Shown: positions 12,357-24,770 of the stretch, piece after piece | Numbering within the stretch: the first letter of the stretch is position 1 | Layout of the letters: each line of letters begins with the position of its first letter | Source of the DNA: Saposhnikovia divaricata | Taxonomy: Eukaryota; Streptophyta; Magnoliopsida; Apiales; Apiaceae | NCBI GenBank assembly: GCA_036435485.1 | Contig: CM071600.1 | Location: 58,959,546 to 59,023,545, forward strand | DNA length: 64,000 nt | Direction: 5' to 3' | Made by a program: the position numbers and the translations under genes | Notes under the pieces: model-generated | Databases searched by the model: none | Told to the model about the DNA's origin: nothing | Seen by the model: only the letters and a program-made list of their open reading frames with translations

Positions 12357-13231
12357 TTAATTCCTCCTTTGTATATTAGGCAAACCCATATATGAACCGT
12401 GGGCCCCTGCTTCTTGAATCCCCATCACAGAACATACCTTCATCCTTATTTGAGCCTCTATATTTGTACTGAAAAAAATAGATGACTTGTTCAAGTTCAC
12501 CTGTTGTCCCGAAGCCTCCTGAAACCAATGCAGCAACTGAACAACATTCATATCCCCTTCCTCTGTTGCTTTACAATACACATAGCTATCGTCTACAAAT
12601 AGCATGTGTAAGACCTCTGATGCACCTTTAGCCACTTTGCATCCTTGAATCTTCACAACTCTTTCAAATTTTTTTATTAATGTTGAGAATCCTTCTGCAC
12701 ACAGAATAAATAGATAGGGTGACAATGGTCCCCTTGTCGCATTCCCTTGCTAGGTACAATTGGGCCAAGTTCTTCTCCTCCTGTTAAAATTTTGTAAGAA
12801 ATCGAACGTGCACATTTCATTATCAACTGTTGCACATGAACATTGAAATCCATCTTTTCCAGGACAGCTTGCAAAAAACTCCATTCCACTCTATCATACG
12901 CCTTGCTCATGTCTAACTTGAGCGCCATAAAATCGTCTTTTCCGGAACTCTTCCTCTTTAAATAATGCATAACCTCAAAATATACCATAATGTTATATGA
13001 AATTAATCGATCCGGGATAAATGCACTTTGTGTATCCGAAATAACATTTGAAAGTATTTCTTTCTGTCTATTTGCCAATACCTTCGTGACTACTTTGTAA
13101 ATTACATTGCATAACACTATCGTTCTCAAATTTCTCTTGCTTTCAGGTTTCGATTTTTTAGGAATCAAAAACAATATGCGTATCCGCGAGGTGGTTTGGA
13201 AATTCCGTAATGTGAAAAAATTCTGCATCAA
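12357..13231 (-). pseudogene. LINE reverse transcriptase, frameshifted
   Basis: Two overlapping minus-strand frames (13231-12677 and 12725-12357) cover the RT core. Visible motifs include LIPKK near the start, LRTIVLCNVIYKVVTKVLANR-like fingers, SAFIPDRLI, the first catalytic aspartate in LDMSKAYDRVEW, GMRQGD, and the second block FVDD (normally FADD or YADD in plant L1 elements). The frame changes between GMRQGD and the next block near 12700, so no single protein can be made. Upstream residues similar to the family continue to about 13295 but contain a stop. Confidence 0.85.
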
Positions 13232-13295
13232 CCTTATTACATCGTGCCCAACTATATCCTAAAATTTTGGATAGAATCCTGGATTAAATATGAAG

Positions 13296-13640
13296 ATATG
13301 GTTCTTAGTATCAAAAAGCACCGCAACTTTTTTTTCCCTTTTTTTTTTTGAATAAAGCAACACAATTTTTAGCTATAGTTCGATGCTCTTATGATATATG
13401 ATGCTTTGTGGTTACTTTGTTTGAAGGAGGTGCTTTGTGCTTGTTTGAGACTCATTTATGTGCAATAATAATTCAATTATTTTTGAGAAAATTTGTGTAA
13501 ATTTTGTTTCCAACTTTGCGCCTAATTTTTTAACCATTATTCGAAAATTTCATAATTATTCTTTGACGAGCATACTAATTTATCATATTTACATCTTCTA
13601 AATTATATATCATCGTCAGAATCTTGAATCACCTATATAT
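13296..13640. other. Intergenic AT-rich stretch
   Basis: Between the LINE 5' truncation point and the Helitron-like start. Contains a T-run around 13329-13349 but no gene or recognisable repeat. Confidence 0.5.
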
Positions 13641-14285
13641 CTATACTATACTATTATAAGCAAAACAAGATATATTTGGTTAGTTGGTTGGTTGGTTAAC
13701 GCCTTCCAAAAAAGTTATTAACACCTTCCTCAAAATAATAATAAATGAATTATAATAAAAATATTAATTTATTTATTATAAACAACAAGATCTATACTAT
13801 ACTATTATAAGCAAAACAAGGTATATTTGGTTAGTTGGTTAACGCCTTCTAAAAAAGTTGTTAACACCTTACTAAAAATTATAGTTTTAAAAAATTATAA
13901 TAAAAATAAGTCACGAAAATATATTTTTAAAAAAATTTAAAAAAGCATTAAAAATTCTAAATTCAATTAAATTATATATAATTTATTAAAATTAAACATC
14001 ACATGCTTTATAGAATTATAAACGTTTTCAATTATATTCCGATTGAAATCATCGTCCGCACACACTTTTTGCTACGATTTTTTCTTCTACGATTTTTTGT
14101 TACACTAATTAATTTTTTAAAAATATTCATTGAATTCTTAAGATATTTAGCAATAAAAAATTAATAATATTTATTCATTTCATGAAATTAAGTATGAAAC
14201 ATATGTAAATTTGTTTTGCAAATAATTAATATATTAATTCATAATAATAATAATATATGATAGCCCGTGCTTTGCACGTAGTATT
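13641..14285 (+). mobile_element. Helitron-like remnant with duplicated 5' terminus
   Basis: The Helitron-like start TCTATACTATACTATTATAA occurs at about 13641 and again at about 13792, each followed by AGCAAAACAAG, TTGGTTAGTTGGTT and AACGCCTTC. A hairpin CCGTGC-TTT-GCACG lies at 14266-14279. The expected spacer and CTAGT after the hairpin are not intact, so the 3' end is uncertain. No coding content. It ends about 400 bp upstream of the eIF2B-alpha gene. Confidence 0.45.
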
Positions 14286-14796
14286 ATTGATAATTATATT
14301 TGAACTTTAAAAACGTTCTTTATCAAACAATTTTAAAATTAATTTATCATCTGACAAAAAATATTACATATCAAATATATTTAAAAGGTTTAATCGTCAT
14401 ATTTTTAAAAGGGCCATTTCGGAAATGGGCTGAAACACATTTATAATTCAACTTTTCAATCCTCCCCCAGTCCACAAATCCAACTTGGACACATACACAA
14501 AGTCACAAATTGCACTGATGACATTGATTAAACCTTAATCCTCCATTTTACAAATTTAACACCTCCTTAATCTCAATTTTCTTGAACTAAAAACCCCCAA
14601 ATCAACAAGGCTAAATCTCTCCTGGAATCGGAATATTACTTACAAATCTATTCCGTACGCATATTACAAAAATTTGTTCATACACAAAATTATATTAATG
14701 TGGTGGAGATCAGCTTCTTTTATTCTCGACAAACAAGACCAACACGACGCCGTTTCAAACCAAGAAAGCCGTCTCATAACCTCCCCACCTCTCTCC

Positions 14797-17700
14797 ATGG
14801 CGGAGACTCTCCAAAACCCTAACCCCGACAACATCTCGGCTTATTACCAGACCAGGGCAGCTCACCACGGCGTCGTAACGAGCGATTGGCTCGCCCAGGC
14901 TCAGGCTGCAGCTGAGAAAGAGGAAGTTGAATTAGAGAAGTCGTTTGATTCAGGAAAGGCGTTTAGTGTGATTGATGAGTTTAATAATTGGCGGAAACAG
15001 CCTAATTTGGCGGAGGCGGTTGCGGCGATACGGGCGTTGGCGAAGGTTATTAGTTCCAGTGAGGCTACTACTATGATGGAGCTGGAGATTGAGCTTAAAA
15101 GTGCTTCTGATTCTCTTAAGGTATTCGTGTTCTCCTGTCGGTTTTTCGATAATTGGTTGTAGTTGCTGTGGCTCAGTTATGCGGTTTCACTGGGTTTCGA
15201 GTTTTTTTTTTTTTTTTTTTATAAAACTTAATTAGATGAAAGCACAGGGTAGCAAATGAAATGAAATGAAAATGACTTTTGTTGGCATGCACAGTTTTAA
15301 TTGTTAGGGGAGGGAGTAGGAATGATATCGATAAGATGATAATTGGGGAAAATATTGGTTAGGAAGAATATTAGTTATTTCGAGCTTTTGTTTAGTTTAG
15401 GTATGCTTTAATTCGTATTTTCAACTCAGGATTACTACTGATGGAAAGGAAAATTTAATTACATAATGCCCTCTTTATATGTATTCTGCATTACTCCTTT
15501 TTTTTAATTTTTAAATTAGGCAGGGAGCACAGTGTTATAGAAAGGCAGACACAAAGTTCTGCAGAATCGTTAGTTCCATTACAGAATAGATTACTAGGTG
15601 TCACTTGTATATATAGAGAATAATGAGTTTTGATGGTGAACGGAGGTAAGCTTCTATTATAATATTGTGGATAATGGATTTTATTTGTGAATACGAAGTT
15701 GAACTTAAATGAGTGAGATAGCTTATAACCTCGTGTATCTACCTAATAACACCCCTGGACCGGTATTCTTCTTGTATGTTACATATACTAAAATTTGATA
15801 TATTATTAGGTAGAGCTTCGTTGTGGAAAAATATATAATGAGGTGTTATGACCAAAGGAACAAGCCTTGTCGGTGCCAAGACCACAATACCTACCCATTT
15901 ATTTTATTTTTAATATTGCTGGAAAAGAAGAACTTTGTTTGATGTTCTACGCAAAAGTTTTGCAAATTATAAATCTGGTAATTTGACTATGTTCTGTACA
16001 TATATCTTCATGTATCCCAGGCATGGGACACAACATCAATCTCTTTGACAGCTGGCTGTGATTTGTTCATGCGCTATGTTACAAGAACTTCAGCTCTGGA
16101 ATATGAGGACTTCAATTCAGCCAAATCACGCCTTCTTGAACGTGCAGAGAAGTTTGGAGAAATATCTTACAAGGTTTGCAAACTAATTTAGCTACATGGA
16201 TGCAACTACTTCAGTGTCAATTTTTTTATTTGTTACCTACGAAGCATCATGTATTACTATATTCAAAGAACGTTTAGCACTTTTGATTTGACTATGTTAT
16301 TGCAGGCTCGTAGAATCATTGCCATGCTTAGTCAAGATTTTATCGTTGATGGCTGCACCATTTTGGTGCATGGTTTCTCTAGAGTTGTGCTAGAAGTTTT
16401 GAAGGCAGCAGCGCAAAGTAGAAAACTCTTTCGCGTGTTTTGCACAGGTTTGTGTTAAACTCATGTGTGCATATGACATGTCAATGGACTAGAAAACTGA
16501 TTGGCACTTCAACATGAGCAATTGGTCCGTTTTTTATCAAATCTTTTACCTCACATTTCATAGTCCCTACAGTATTTTTATCCTTTATAGATTCCGAAGA
16601 AGCGCTCCTATATGAATAGTACTAAAAAGGTCCAGATATTAAACTTACATCTACGCACTTGCACACTCCAAAAAATATTAATAAACAAGAAAATTCTTTG
16701 ATAGAATCTAATTTATTTAGGAGTTATACTTTCTTTCTCTACCGTGCTACATGCGTGCTTTAATTTCTTACTCCCTCCGTCCCACTCATTTCTATACAGT
16801 TTTTTTTTCATTGCTTGGCACGCTTTTTAAGGCTCCTATAAAGTATAGTTCTATAACTTATTTTTAAAATTTTCTTTTTTTTAAATGAAAATTTAAACAT
16901 TAAATTTTTATTCAGAAGAAAAAAAATTAAAAATAAATTATGGAACTATACTTTTTTGGAGCCTTTAAATGCTTGCCACGCCCCCGTCCCCCAATGTATA
17001 CTAATCAATGGAACTGAAGGAGTATATGTGTATATGTAAAAAGAAGTATTCAAGTCTGCCGTGTTGATTCTTTAATGTATAACATTGAGAGATGGCTATA
17101 CGTTGAGTCATTTACCAAAACCTATGATTTCCATATAATCAGTTCCTTTTATTAATTTTATGTAACATTTTATTTTCAAATAAAGTTCCCTTGCAGGCTT
17201 GTTTAAAGTGCGCGTCTCTGCAGTTGGTGGTTATTTTACTATTGAATATAGTTTTTAAAATAAAAAAAAGTGTCGTAACGTTAGTAATACGTAAGAAAAT
17301 TAGTGGATCAATTTATAAATTATACAGTACAATTTAGACATGTTTACTTTTTTTAAAAAAAAAATTGTAAAATGAAGAGGTTCTGTTACGCAGTCAAATC
17401 ATAAAAAAATAATGCAAATCTAGATAGTTTTTTATTACTTAAAATCATAATATATAATTGAAAAGGTCTTATTCCATATTCAGAATAGTATAAAAATTGA
17501 GGGCTTTCAGTTGGAATGCCAAGTGCTCTCCTCTAGGCTCTACAGATTCAACTTATTGTAATCCTTTTGTTTCATTACTTAACCAAAATTATATAAATAA
17601 AATATCTGAACAAAGACAAGGATCAAGCTTTTAACCGTAGATGGGCATCACAAGGACTTACACAATTGTTATTGACACTAATTTTAATATTTATATGATT

Positions 17701-18595
17701 TAAGTAGTCAAGGTGGGCTGGATCCCACTACCCCACCCCATCCTTCTGCCATGTGTGTGTCGAGTACTCTATTTAACGAGGTGGTAAGTATAAATATGTA
17801 TGCATGCGTGTGTCTGTTATTTTCATGACAGTGTAATCCATTGGTGGTTGTACAATTGTTTCCCCCTAGATATGGCGGACCTGACCTTTTACCATGAACG
17901 CTCTTCCTGTTGTGTGTAGGAAAATTAGATTCTCCATCCAGTACCAGTGCTAAAATGATTTGATGTATTAAAAGTTCACACTAAAAAGTATCTTTGTGTT
18001 TTTAGTTCACTTGGTTTGTAATAAAGTTAAATCATATAGCGTCTTCAACTGTACATAATTTAAATTGCAGAGGGAAGGCCAGACAGGACAGGATTGAGAT
18101 TGTCTAATGAACTAGCTAAGCTGGATGTCCCGGTAAAGCTTTTACTAGACTCAGCTGTGGCGTATAGTATGGATGAAATCGATATGGTGTTTGTTGGAGC
18201 AGACGGTGTTGTAGAAAGTGGTGGTATTATCAACATGATGGGAACTTACCAAATTGCTTTGGTGGCGAAAAGCATGAATAAGCCTGTTTATGTTGCTGCC
18301 GAAAGCTACAAGGTAGGTCAACACATATTTGCACTTTGTGTACAACATTGCATCTAATATAATATAAATTTAGTTTTGGTTCTTGTAGTTTGCTCGACTC
18401 TATCCCTTGGACCAGAAAGACATGGTCCCTGCCCTGCGTCCAATTGATTTTGGGGTGCCCATTCCTTCAAAAGTTGAGGTCGAAACATCTGCACGGGATT
18501 ATACACCTCCGCAATATCTTACTCTACTGTTTACAGATCTGGGTGTACTAACACCATCGGTAGTTAGCGATGAGCTGATTCAGTTATACTTGTAG
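14797..18595 (+). CDS. Translation initiation factor eIF2B subunit alpha (five exons)
   Basis: Exons: 14797-15120, 16021-16173, 16306-16447, 18071-18312, 18389-18595; all introns are GT-AG and phases agree, giving 355 residues, close to the family's usual length. eIF2B is the cytosolic GDP-GTP exchange factor for eIF2; the alpha subunit helps sense phosphorylated eIF2. The N-terminal helical part (NPDNISAYYQTRAAHH) is followed by the Rossmann-like IF-2B domain: LTAGCDLFMRYVTRTS, TILVHGFSRVVLEVL, EGRPDRTGLRLSNELA, and FVGADGVVESGGIINMMGTY with its conserved GAD and GG residues. The C-terminus ends in a short hydrophobic tail. The start at 14797 (MAETLQNP) fits the family; an in-frame ATG at 14698 would add 33 residues. 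Assignment is from recognised family motifs. Intron 3 (1.6 kb) hosts a MITE. Confidence 0.93.
16771..17022. mobile_element. Stowaway-type MITE in intron 3 of eIF2B-alpha
   Basis: The 252-bp element starts CTCCCTCCGTCCCA and ends with an imperfect inverted copy (AACTGAAGGAG). It is flanked by TA on both sides (16769-16770 and 17023-17024), the Tc1/mariner target duplication. Long internal inverted repeats pair GGCTCCTATAAAGTATAG with the region near 16950. It lies in the sense intron and should be removed by splicing. Confidence 0.8.
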
Positions 18596-19468
18596 CACCA
18601 CCGAATTCTCTTTCCGTCTGTCATAACAATTGCAAGCTACATTGTGGTTCATTTCTCAATTCACTGTAGTTGCTAGCTTTGTCTCACTCGCCACACATTT
18701 CTTTTCTTTATCTGTAACGTTAAACGAGCAAGTTTGATTCTTTAATTTTGGGCTTTGCAAATTGTTCAAGTAGTAGCTGTTTAAGAGAGCTACTACTATT
18801 TGCTCTGAAGAGTTTTTTTCTTAGGAAAATGTAACCTTTTGTTAGTTAAGAAGTATTGGAATATGTTAAAAAAATTCCAGTTGTAACAAATTTTGACCAC
18901 ATGGTGATATGGGTTGTGTGTGTAACACAATGCACTGAACCTGTGCCTAAGAAGCATCAATCAAATCAAACTTTGAATGGAGTGAAAAATAAAAAAGTGT
19001 GGGTAATTGACGTTTCACCAAACAAACACAATTTTAGCATTTGTGTAATTGTTTAGTCAAATCAAATTTCGGTGGGGTATATATTTTATTAATTCCTATT
19101 TTAGTGATACTTATTGATTGATGTTGTTGGTATAAATCCAAAGTTTTTAGATTTCTTTTGCAATTAAAAATTTCAACTTGTTGATTCCCCTTGTAAATCA
19201 TTTTTTCTATTTTCAATATAAGAAAGGCTAGAATTTTCAAAATCATTTTCACAATTATTCTCAAATGATGAATTGTCATTATACTATTAATTGATTCTTA
19301 CATTAATGAGATGGACTTATCATGTATGCATATAAATTCACAAATAAAAATAAGTCATATATTATTCGAGAACAAATTCGAAATCACTTTTGAGATACGT
19401 AACATTAATCTTTCGATATTAATAACTAATACAACAAAATTTTGATAATAAAAGCAACTTCGTTTTTA
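18596..19468. other. 3' flank of eIF2B-alpha
   Basis: Probable 3' UTR for the first few hundred bases, then AT-rich intergenic DNA. Small frames at 18856-19056 and 19034-19279 show no recognisable domains. Confidence 0.5.
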
Positions 19469-19634
19469 ATAGCATCTCCAAGAGGCTTTCTATTGTAGCT
19501 CTTAGCTCAAAAAAACGAGGAGAGAGAATAAAAATTAAGCTCCAAGAGACTCTTAGTGGCTCTTTAAAAATTTAAGAGCTTCTTCTTTCTCCTCTATTTT
19601 AGGAGCAACTAGTAGCTCTTAACTTAATATTTTA

Positions 19635-21170
19635 CTAGCCAACTTATCCGCGCTTCGCGCGGTTTATAAATTTTATATAAAAGTACTGTAATAGATAAAT
19701 TAATTTCTATTATTCTTAAAAATTGATTGGTCTCCTATGAATTTTCTATAAAAATTAATTTAAAAATAATTTGCATGAATTATTAATTGAAAAAATACTC
19801 TCATTACATATCCAAAATTTTGATAATCTTAAAAATATCACAAACATATAAAAATAAAAATTATAATATGAACGTAATATTTTCGATCAAAAGTTACAAA
19901 TATTGAATACAAGTTAATAACATTTTTTTAAAGCCGACGTCCCTCTCATAATATACATGTTCCATAATAGTGTAAGAATTTATTTAATTTGAATATTAAT
20001 TTATTTTGACACAATATAATGAAACAATGGGTGTATAAATTTTTTATCAATTTAATCTTCCAATAAAATGGTTGGATTTGTTCAATTTAATTAGTTTGGT
20101 CATAACTCATGTGTAATTTATTTATAGGCATAATTTGTTTACAAATTTCAGATATTACGTAAAGATTCGTGTACTTCCATAATATACCACGACTCCACAA
20201 TCATTAATAATAAAGATTATTTGAGAAGGTAAGGTTAATAATGTCTTTTAAAGCCGACACCCCTCTCATTATATACATATTCATCATAATATACATATTC
20301 AATAATTGTGTAAGAATTTGTTTAATTATAATAAAAATTTATTTCGACATAATATAACGAAACAATGGGTATATAGCTTTTTTTTATCAAGTTTATCTTC
20401 CGATAAATGGCTGGATTTGTTAAATTTAATCGATTTGATCATAACTCATGTATAATTTATTTATGTGCAAAATTGAAAATCTGTCTGTATTGTTTGTATA
20501 CAATTCCAGATATTAAGTAAATATCTTGTACTTCCATAATTTATTACGATTTTCACAATTATTGATAATAAAAATTGCTTAAGAAGTTAAGGTCGTGTAC
20601 CCTATAATCATCTGAAAAGCAATTATAGTGATCATGAATAGGAAATAAAAAATAACGTAATATAAACAATTGTTAGTCGTCATTTTACCTAAAAATAAAC
20701 ATAACTATATATAATTAATAATTCATATTGAAAAAATAACTATAATGTTCAATAGGTGTAACTATATATTAAGCAAATTTAATATATGTTTAATAGGTGT
20801 AATTAATGACTAATTAAAATGTTATTAATAGCAATTTAATGCAAAAAAAGAATTTTAATAAAAAAATCAAAAAAAAAAAGAAAATTCAAAAAAAATACTT
20901 TGAACTGTTATAACTATATATAATTAATATTTATTATTGAAAAAATAACTATAATGTTCAACTAAAATTTGCTAATTTTTAAACAATTAAATAGAGTAAA
21001 TTTAATATATGTTTAATAGGTGTAATTAATGATTAATTAAAATGTCATTAATAGATACTTAATGCAAGAAAAGAATTTTAATAAAAAAAATCAAAAAACG
21101 AAAATTCAAGAAAAATACCTTGAACTGTTTTTGTGCATTTCCGATCTCCAGACATTATAATATATATAGA
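19635..21170 (-). mobile_element. Non-autonomous Helitron with confirmed empty site
   Basis: On the minus strand it starts TCTATATATATTATAATG at 21170 and ends at 19635 with a perfect 6-bp-stem hairpin CCGCGC-GAA-GCGCGG, a spacer and CTAG, followed by T. The flanks AATATTTTA and TTAGTAAAAT are found joined, without the element, at about 21467-21486 in the sister MITE copy. That proves both termini to the base. The interior is AT-rich with repeated modules (AATATATGTTTAATAGGTGT) and no Rep/helicase coding. Confidence 0.85.
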
Positions 21171-21311
21171 TTAGTAAAATAATGGTTCTTCTCTCTCATT
21201 TATTGATTGTTTGTCCAAGTGGAATTGAAATACGAATAAAATATAAAATAAAGAGCCATAATAGAGAGCATTGTTGGAATTGATACACAAATCAATATAA
21301 TAACTTGCTAA

Positions 21312-21676
21312 GAGCATCTCCAAAAGGCTCTTTATTGTAGCTCCTAACTCAAAAAATGAGGAGAGAGAATAAAAATCAAGCTCCAAGAGACTCTTAGAGG
21401 CTCTTTAAAAAGTTAAGAGCTTCTTCTCTCTCCTCTATTTTAGGAGCAACTAGTAGCTCTTAACTTAATATTTTATTAGTAAAATAGTGGTTCTTCTCTC
21501 TCATCTATTGATTGTTTGTCCAAGTGGAATTGAAATATGAATAAAATATAAAATAAAGAGTCATAATAGAGAGCATTGTTGGAGTTGACACACAAATCAA
21601 TGTAATAACTTGCTAAGAACTTAATTGTTTATAATATATTTAGGAGTGAGCTAAGAGACTCTTGGAGATGCTCTAT
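21312..21676. mobile_element. Inner MITE nested in its own kind
   Basis: Starts GAGCATCTCCAAAAGGCTC and ends GAGACTCTTGGAGATGCTC plus TAT. The outer copy is interrupted at CTTGCTAA and resumes at TAAGAGCTTAATTG, so a TAA target duplication is likely, as in PIF/Harbinger MITEs. The termini match those of the outer copy. No coding potential. Confidence 0.7.
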
Positions 21677-21740
21677 TAAGAGCTTAATTGTTTATAATAT
21701 ATTTAGGAGTGAGTTAAGAGACTCTTGGCAATGCTGTAAT

Positions 21741-22153
21741 AAAAGAAAAATGATTGACAAATGACACATCAGTTGGGTATTTCTTGAAGGAATAAATCCG
21801 TGATAAATTTGGTGGAGCTACAAGTTACAAAAACAATCAAGAGATAATAAATAATCTGTACTACACATAAATTATTACTAAAATTAATTGTACTACAAAT
21901 GGCAGGTAGTGTAAGATAGTACAAATATAAAAACGAAAATGAAAAAAATAGGGGTATTTTTGTAAATTCAAAATTACCTCGAAACTGATGCAGCTGCCCG
22001 ACTCGAATTATTTGGGGGCAGTAACGAGTAACCTAATTTGACCCGACTAAAATACTACAGAACTCCTGCCCGTGATAACATAAAATCTATACTTACATAT
22101 ACACACAAAGCCCAGAAGAAGTTTCTGAAAACCCATATTTATTTCATTTCATT

Positions 22154-22188
<35 letters not shown>

Positions 22189-22249
22189 ATCAATTATTTT
22201 TGCATCTAATTTTAGACTACTTTACATACATTTAAGTTGATCTGAGGAT
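21741..22249 (+). promoter_or_regulatory. Upstream region and 5' UTR of the ERF-VII gene
   Basis: About 500 bp between the MITE nest and the ERF start codon. It ends in a likely 5' UTR with a TC microsatellite at 22157-22184, a common leader feature in plant genes. No exact promoter element is called. Everything further upstream is transposon-derived, so promoter activity may partly come from MITE sequence. Confidence 0.5.
22157..22184. repeat. TC dinucleotide microsatellite in the ERF leader
   Basis: Fourteen consecutive TC units, 66 bp upstream of the start codon. The pyrimidine-rich leader lies within the probable 5' UTR. Confidence 0.95.
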
Positions 22250-24141
22250 ATGTGTGGAGGAGCTATCATCTCCGACTTCGTGCCGCCGAGCCGTACAGCT
22301 CGCCGGGTCAACGCGGCCGATCTGCTTTGGAATCCACGCGCCAAGAGTGATAAGACAAGAACAAGCAACAATTACTACTCTAAGCCTTTGATTACTGACC
22401 TTGACGAGGATTTCGAAGCTGATTTCCAAGGGTTTAAGGATGATGAGATTCTTGTTAAGCCTCGCTCTTTCTCTCCCAAAGGTTTATCTTCTTGTTCTCT
22501 CTCACTTTTTATGTTCATTTCAATGATTATATGTGTGTTTTCTGTGTATATGATTGTAATTGCTTGATCTAGTTAGATGTTGTATTAATTTGGATTTTCG
22601 ATATTTGAGATTTTTATTATTTAATTTTGATTCTTATGTAATTTTTACCAACATGATTATCACTTGTGATTGACTAATTGGAATTGTTTATAATCATGGC
22701 CTTATTATACATTGATGTTTACTAATTTTATTATCTAAAGACTTGATTTGTCGTTAATTTATTTACCCCTCTATCAGGATTATTGGTTCAATAGTTTATC
22801 ATTTATTCACTGTCGTTTTTAAAATTTTGAACTTATTATTTTGTATAGATATGTAGATATATCTGAAAGCTTTCTGATGGTGGGTATTGTGTATTTTATA
22901 GTTACTCTTTGTGTACCTTTTTTAATGAGAGACTTGTAGATGCATAACAAAATTTCTGTAAAGTTGGGGTGTCAATTATGGTTTTTGGGTCATGCTTGTT
23001 TTGGTGGATCTTTACTTTTGTGTCGATCTAGAATTTTACTACAATTTGATGTAAACAAATAAATAAGCTTAAAGATATACTTCTAGTACTACAATTTGAT
23101 GTAAACAAATAAATAAGCTTAAAGATATACTTCTAGTATACGGGTCATTTAGGATCGTATTGGTTGTTATTTTAGTGGCATACATTTCATTTTTGGGTTT
23201 TGTCTTTGTGAAGTTGTGTTGACATTCACACTGGTTGAAAATTTATTTGATCTGTTTTTCTTCATCTTCTTATAGGCTCTGATGCTCTAAAGTCTGTGGA
23301 AACTAGTGAGGATCTTGACGGTGCCTCAAAGAGAAAGAGGAAGAATCAATTCAGAGGAATCAGGCAGCGCCCATGGGGTAAATGGGCTGCTGAGATTCGT
23401 GATCCCCAGAAAGGTGTTAGAGTTTGGCTTGGAACATACAACACTGCTGAAGAAGCTGCCAGAGCTTATGATGCTGAGGCAAGGAGAATTCGGGGCAAGA
23501 AGGCAAAAGTGAACTTTCCAGATGAGGGTACTCCAGTTGCCGTGAAGCGGACCTCTAAGCCAAAACCCCAGGGTTCGATTCTTAAGGAAAACTCAAACTC
23601 TCGTTCAGCTGTGTACCAGAACTCCAATTTAGTCAGCCATCCAGATCGTGACTACTATAGCTCTTTAGGTTTTGTGGAACAGAAGCCCCTGCCTAAACCT
23701 AATGGTTACATAGATGCCTATCCAGCTCCAGGGACTTTTGGGCTTAAACCAGTGAACTCATCTGATCAAGGAAGCAACTCCTTTGATTACTCTGACTTTG
23801 GTTGGGGAGAGCATTCATCAAAGACTCCAGAAATAACTTCTGTCCTCTCTGCTACTCTGGAAGGCGATGAAGCCCAATATGTGGAAGATGCAAAACCAGC
23901 CAAGAAACTGAAGCCTAACTCTGTAGACTTGGTGTCCGTTGAAGAAGGTACTGAGAAGTCTCAAGAATTTGCTAGCTTTGAGTCCGAGATGAAGTTCTTC
24001 CAGACACCTTATATGGATGGTAGTTGGGATGATTCTGTAGATGCCTTCCTTGGTGGAGGAGATGCAACTCAAGATGGCGGAGCTCCAATGGATCTTTGGG
24101 CTTTTGATGATCTTTCTTGTATGCTGGGAGGAGCTTTCTAA
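22250..24141 (+). CDS. Group VII ERF transcription factor (RAP2.2/RAP2.12 type, oxygen-sensing N-degron)
   Basis: Exons 22250-22481 and 23276-24141 (GT-AG intron) give 365 residues, the usual ERF-VII size. The protein starts MCGGAIISDF, the conserved Met-Cys N-degron: the exposed Cys2 is oxidised by plant cysteine oxidases, sending the protein to degradation in normal oxygen and sparing it in hypoxia. A basic nuclear signal KRKRK (about 96-100) precedes one AP2/ERF domain (about 102-160) with FRGIRQRPWGKWAAEIRDP, VWLGTYNTAEEAARAYDAEA and VNFPDE, which binds GCC-box or hypoxia-responsive elements. The C-terminus MDLWAFDDLSCMLGGAF matches the conserved activation motif of the group. The first intron holds a 50-bp tandem duplication. 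A partial copy of this gene lies 4 kb downstream. Confidence 0.95.
23038..23137. repeat. 50-bp tandem duplication in the ERF intron
   Basis: Two identical 50-bp units (ACTACAATTTGATGTAAACA through CTTCTAGT) lie head to tail about 140 bp before the acceptor site. This is a recent duplication, since no difference between copies is seen. Confidence 0.9.
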
Positions 24142-24770
24142 GTGACTTATGCTACCCTGGTAGAAGCCTATGTAGATAAGCTACATGTCAGTATATTAAG
24201 TTACTTTACTGCGATGGAAATTTAATTCTTTTCCGTATTAACTAATGACCTTCTCTGTTGTTCATTTAGGTATGGCTGGTTACCAAGAAGACGAATAATG
24301 TGCATGATTATGTCCTAATTGTGTAGTAGAAATGGTGTTATGTGTTTTAAAAGACAGTACATAAGTAACTATTGTCAATTTGAGTTGAGACATGGGATTC
24401 GGGAACTGTTGTAGTACCTGTGCTTCCATGGATGTTGTGACTGATGCTTTTGAATATCCTAAATTTTGGTTTTGATGTTATTGTTCTTCTCATTAGCTTG
24501 TTTCTTCTTTGGAAACTGCCTCTTTCTGGTTTACAACCCTGTTACTTTCCCTTGTGTGTGTGATTATCCAATGTTACAAGTCTATAGTGGTTGGCCAAAT
24601 AGATGACCTCCGAGTACTTGGTGTAGCTGTTGATCTTCATGTAGGATCCAGTCTCATATAAGAGCAACTCCTACAGATTAACTCTTATCACATCTTTGGC
24701 TAAAATGCAGAGAAGTTTGTACATGGTGCTTCAATAGTGCTGTGGTTTCTTATTCTTTAAAAAGTTGGGA
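24142..24770 (+). other. ERF-VII 3' UTR and downstream DNA (duplicated at 28582-29249)
   Basis: Follows the stop codon. A possible 3' UTR intron may end at the TTTAG near 24270. The whole stretch up to 24770 is present again at 28582-29249 with small indels, showing that the duplication was of genomic DNA and reached about 630 bp past the stop codon. Confidence 0.6.

Larger units (their letters stand above)
10600..13295 (-). mobile_element. 5'-truncated, broken LINE (L1-type non-LTR retrotransposon)
   Basis: Read on the minus strand, the domains follow the plant L1 order: reverse transcriptase (13295-12357), thumb/connection region (about 12350-11630), zf-RVT domain (11627-11169) and RNase H (about 11110-10660). 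The endonuclease and ORF1 are missing, consistent with ordinary 5' truncation. Frameshifts and stops separate the blocks, so it is inactive. Target-site duplications were not found. The adjoining Helitron ends 64 bp away. Confidence 0.85.
19469..21740. mobile_element. Outer MITE (AGCATCTCC termini), split by a Helitron and by a copy of itself
   Basis: The left end reads ATAGCATCTCCAAGAGGC at 19469 and the degraded right end reads AGAGACTCTTGGCAATGCT near 21737. The body is broken by a Helitron (19635-21170) and by a second MITE (21312-21676). Outside those insertions it matches the inner MITE closely, including GGAGAGAGAATAAAAAT, CTAGTAGCTCTTAACTTAA and ATTGATTGTTTGTCCAAG. No coding sequence. 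Confidence 0.7.
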
